Of a DNA stretch of 64,000 nucleotides, positions 62,210 to 64,000 are shown piece by piece. The stretch comes from Flammeovirgaceae bacterium UBA6059 (GTDB taxonomy: Bacteria; Bacteroidota; Bacteroidia; Cytophagales; Cyclobacteriaceae). The position numbers were made by a program, and so were the translations under genes. Positions within the stretch are counted from its first letter, which is position 1. Each line of letters begins with the position of its first letter. Location of the stretch: the NCBI GenBank assembly GCA_002435755.1, contig DIYH01000018.1, positions 11,175 through 75,174 of the forward strand. The letters are read 5' to 3'. The notes below the pieces were generated by a model that saw nothing but the letters and a program-made list of their open reading frames with translations, was not told where the DNA came from and did no database searches.

Positions 62210-62475
62210 AATTTGATGCTTATGATTACGAATTTACATTCGTCAGTGATAGAATCATGCAAATGAGCAAACGTACCTGGCGTGAATGATCGATATAAAA
62301 ACATCTTAGATGAAGTGCATTCTATTGTAAGAAATCAGGAATCATCATTATGTCGATAATTGCTAATTGATTGATTTTGATTAACATAGATGTAACCTCT
62401 CATGTTCTGAATAGAAATGAAACCGATCATCATTTCTAGCTAGACTGCCAGTTCATTATTAATGATTTTTCAGTT

Positions 62476-63954
62476 GTGAAATTGATCCAACATATCAGCA
62501 AGTTTCTCATGGTTCTGGTTGTAATGACTACCAAGAGCTACGCTCAGTCTTGCGATTGTGCTTCAGAGCTCACTTTTGCCAGGCTAAAAATAGAGAAGAA
62601 CTACGCTGGTTTTAGGGATAAAGTAGATCAGTCGAACATCACGAGCTATCAAGACCATTCCTTAACATTTGAAGAGGCTGCCAAGAGCATTACTGATCCT
62701 TTTGCCTGTGCCACACTTATCAGAAACTGGCTGGCCTACTTTAAAGATGGCCATATTCAATTGAATTATGATAGGGTTGATCTTGGAGATTCTAGTGAAG
62801 CCTACATCAGGTCGTACTACTCGGCGGCTCAGTCGATAGCTAAGTGGAATGAAAAAAAAATACTCAAGTACCTCAGTAAAAGTGACCTCCATCCAGTCGA
62901 AGGTATATGGGAGAATGCTTCAGGAAGCTATCGTACGGCCATTATCCGAAATCCATTAAATCGAGAAAGTGGTCAATTTGTTGGCTTAGTGCTCAGTGCT
63001 GATAGTGTCTATTGGATGCCAGGCCAAGTCAAAGTGGAACTAGCGGAAAAGGACAATGGCCTGAGTGCCGACTACTATTATAGAGACCATCATCCGGAGC
63101 AGGTTGAAGCCAATCTATATGGTGATGAGGTGCTTGAGTTCAGTGGCATTTCTCAATGGAAAAAGAAGTATCCTAAGCCATCTAAGCCTTCCATTGTAAA
63201 AGTAGACCCTGACTATTTCAGAAAGAACAATCAGCCTGTCAGCCCATCTTTCAGGCAAGTAGATGCAACAACAACCCTACTCACCTTACCCTCTTTTGGT
63301 GGGCAATATGCGATAAAGATAGACTCCCTGATTGCTGTTCACCTCACTGATATTACAGCCGCCGAAAACCTAATTATTGATCTTCGTGGTAACGAGGGTG
63401 GCAGTGACTTCTGTTATGCTCCTATCATCCCAATACTTTATACCAACCCAATCTTCACCGACGGCATTTCCATCTATGCCTCTGATGATAATATTAAAAG
63501 CTGGGAGGTATTACTTGATGATCCAAAAGTCTCTCCTGCTATCAAAGTGCGGATCAGGGAATTGGTCAATAAGATGAGAGCTAACCTGGACGGCTATGTT
63601 GAAGTACCTGGTGAAGAGGTGAGGCATGATTCTATATTCTCTAACCCGGACAGAATCGCTATCATTATAGACAGCTCTTGTGCAAGCTCCACGGAGCAGT
63701 TCATCCTTGCAGCTAAGCAAAGCAAGAAGGTAACGGTATATGGTGAGTCTACTGCTGGTATTCTCGACTATGCAAATATGAGATCAGTGCAAATGCCGAA
63801 CATGCCTTATAAGCTCTTTTACGCTACATCTAGGTCAGGACGTTTACCTGACAACCCAATAAACCAAATAGGTATCAGCCCGGATGTATCCTTAGCAGAC
63901 ACAGCAGACTGGGTAGCCCAAGTAAGACATCACCTAGCAAAAGAGAAAAATTAG
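62476..63954 (+). CDS. S41 family (C-terminal processing type) serine peptidase
   Basis: A 492-residue exported peptidase-like protein. The start is GTG, giving a signal peptide (FLMVLVVMTTKSYAQ) and then CDCASELTFARLKIEKNYAG, an N-terminal helical domain seen in Bacteroidota S41 proteins. No clear PDZ domain is visible; residues 130-230 are beta-rich. The S41 core (about 250-480) has TLLTLPSFGG, NLIIDLRGNEGGSD (around 300) and the segment IIIDSSCASSTEQFILAAKQ with the likely nucleophilic serine, then VYGESTAGILDYAN. Substrate unknown; periplasmic or surface location likely. It is the last gene in the window; 46 bases without a feature follow. Confidence 0.85.
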   Translation: MKLIQHISKFLMVLVVMTTKSYAQSCDCASELTFARLKIEKNYAGFRDKVDQSNITSYQDHSLTFEEAAKSITDPFACATLIRNWLAYFKDGHIQLNYDRVDLGDSSEAYIRSYYSAAQSIAKWNEKKILKYLSKSDLHPVEGIWENASGSYRTAIIRNPLNRESGQFVGLVLSADSVYWMPGQVKVELAEKDNGLSADYYYRDHHPEQVEANLYGDEVLEFSGISQWKKKYPKPSKPSIVKVDPDYFRKNNQPVSPSFRQVDATTTLLTLPSFGGQYAIKIDSLIAVHLTDITAAENLIIDLRGNEGGSDFCYAPIIPILYTNPIFTDGISIYASDDNIKSWEVLLDDPKVSPAIKVRIRELVNKMRANLDGYVEVPGEEVRHDSIFSNPDRIAIIIDSSCASSTEQFILAAKQSKKVTVYGESTAGILDYANMRSVQMPNMPYKLFYATSRSGRLPDNPINQIGISPDVSLADTADWVAQVRHHLAKEKN

Positions 63955-64000
63955 CAGCCTAAATATTGTATTAAGATTTTCTGACCCGTCCTGAAATAGG

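Noticed and set aside
1..64000. CRISPR arrays, insertion sequences, prophage, integrase, tRNA or rRNA genes, riboswitches
   Set aside because: None seen: no regularly spaced repeats, no transposase or integrase reading frames, no cloverleaf-like segments, and leaders of gcvH, folP and hemA are too short or featureless for known riboswitches.

Overview
The window is ordinary, densely packed chromosome from a Bacteroidota bacterium, most likely a gliding or formerly gliding member of the order Cytophagales. The evidence is the type IX secretion and gliding genes (gldH, porU, porV, sprA, and a cargo protein with a type A sorting domain), families largely confined to this phylum (DUF4837, DUF4292, BT_3928-type DoxX protein, PSP1 protein beside gldH), weak Shine-Dalgarno use, many TTG and GTG starts, and promoter elements of the TTTG / TAnnTTTG type. 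I see no tRNA or rRNA gene, insertion sequence, prophage, integrase or CRISPR array, and no gene-free stretch longer than 300 bases.

Layout. 1-2.2 kb: end of purD, a RicT/PSP1 protein and gldH. 2.2-7.2 kb (minus): a helix-hairpin-helix membrane protein and a 1,342-residue superfamily I helicase, the most accessory-looking part of the window. 7.4-10.9 kb: hemA and a WG-repeat protein. 10.9-18.2 kb (minus): metallo-beta-lactamase-fold hydrolase, pssA, porU, porV and a non-catalytic M16 protein. 18.2-23.4 kb: FAD oxidoreductase, a large TolB-like/BamA-like composite protein and yicC. 23.4-38.6 kb (minus): maeB-ruvA-sprA-gcvH-vanZ, two TonB paralogues separated by strong hairpins, and upstream of them a LysM lytic transglycosylase and a DUF4837 lipoprotein. 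38.7-46.1 kb (minus): crotonase, flippase, sugar nucleotidyltransferase, TPR protein, DUF4292 lipoprotein, EnvC-like protein and TatA, an envelope-assembly block. 46.3-51.6 kb: a T9SS cargo protein, NADP isocitrate dehydrogenase, and a divergent threonine catabolism pair (tdh / small protein-kbl). 51.6-55.5 kb: cdaA-folP facing a DUF1599 protein, DoxX protein and aroK. 55.5-64 kb: an outer-membrane barrel protein and a Ser/Arg-rich secreted protein (minus), then proS, nfeD, floA, a small membrane protein and an S41 peptidase.

How the genes work together. SprA is the T9SS translocon, PorV its cargo shuttle and PorU the sortase that removes C-terminal signals; the protein at 46.3 kb is a likely client. 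Tdh and Kbl convert threonine to glycine and acetyl-CoA, and GcvH belongs to the system that oxidises glycine. The 37-46 kb block links surface polysaccharide export with peptidoglycan remodelling.

The best leads for something less described are the helicase with an apparently degraded Vsr-like nuclease tail, the pseudo-peptidase/propeller/barrel composite, the Trp/Gly- and Ser/Arg-rich secreted protein, the M16 protein without its zinc motif, and -7 promoter boxes that sit almost on the start codon. I did not find an obvious multi-gene novel system, and all domain assignments are from reading the sequence without database searches.
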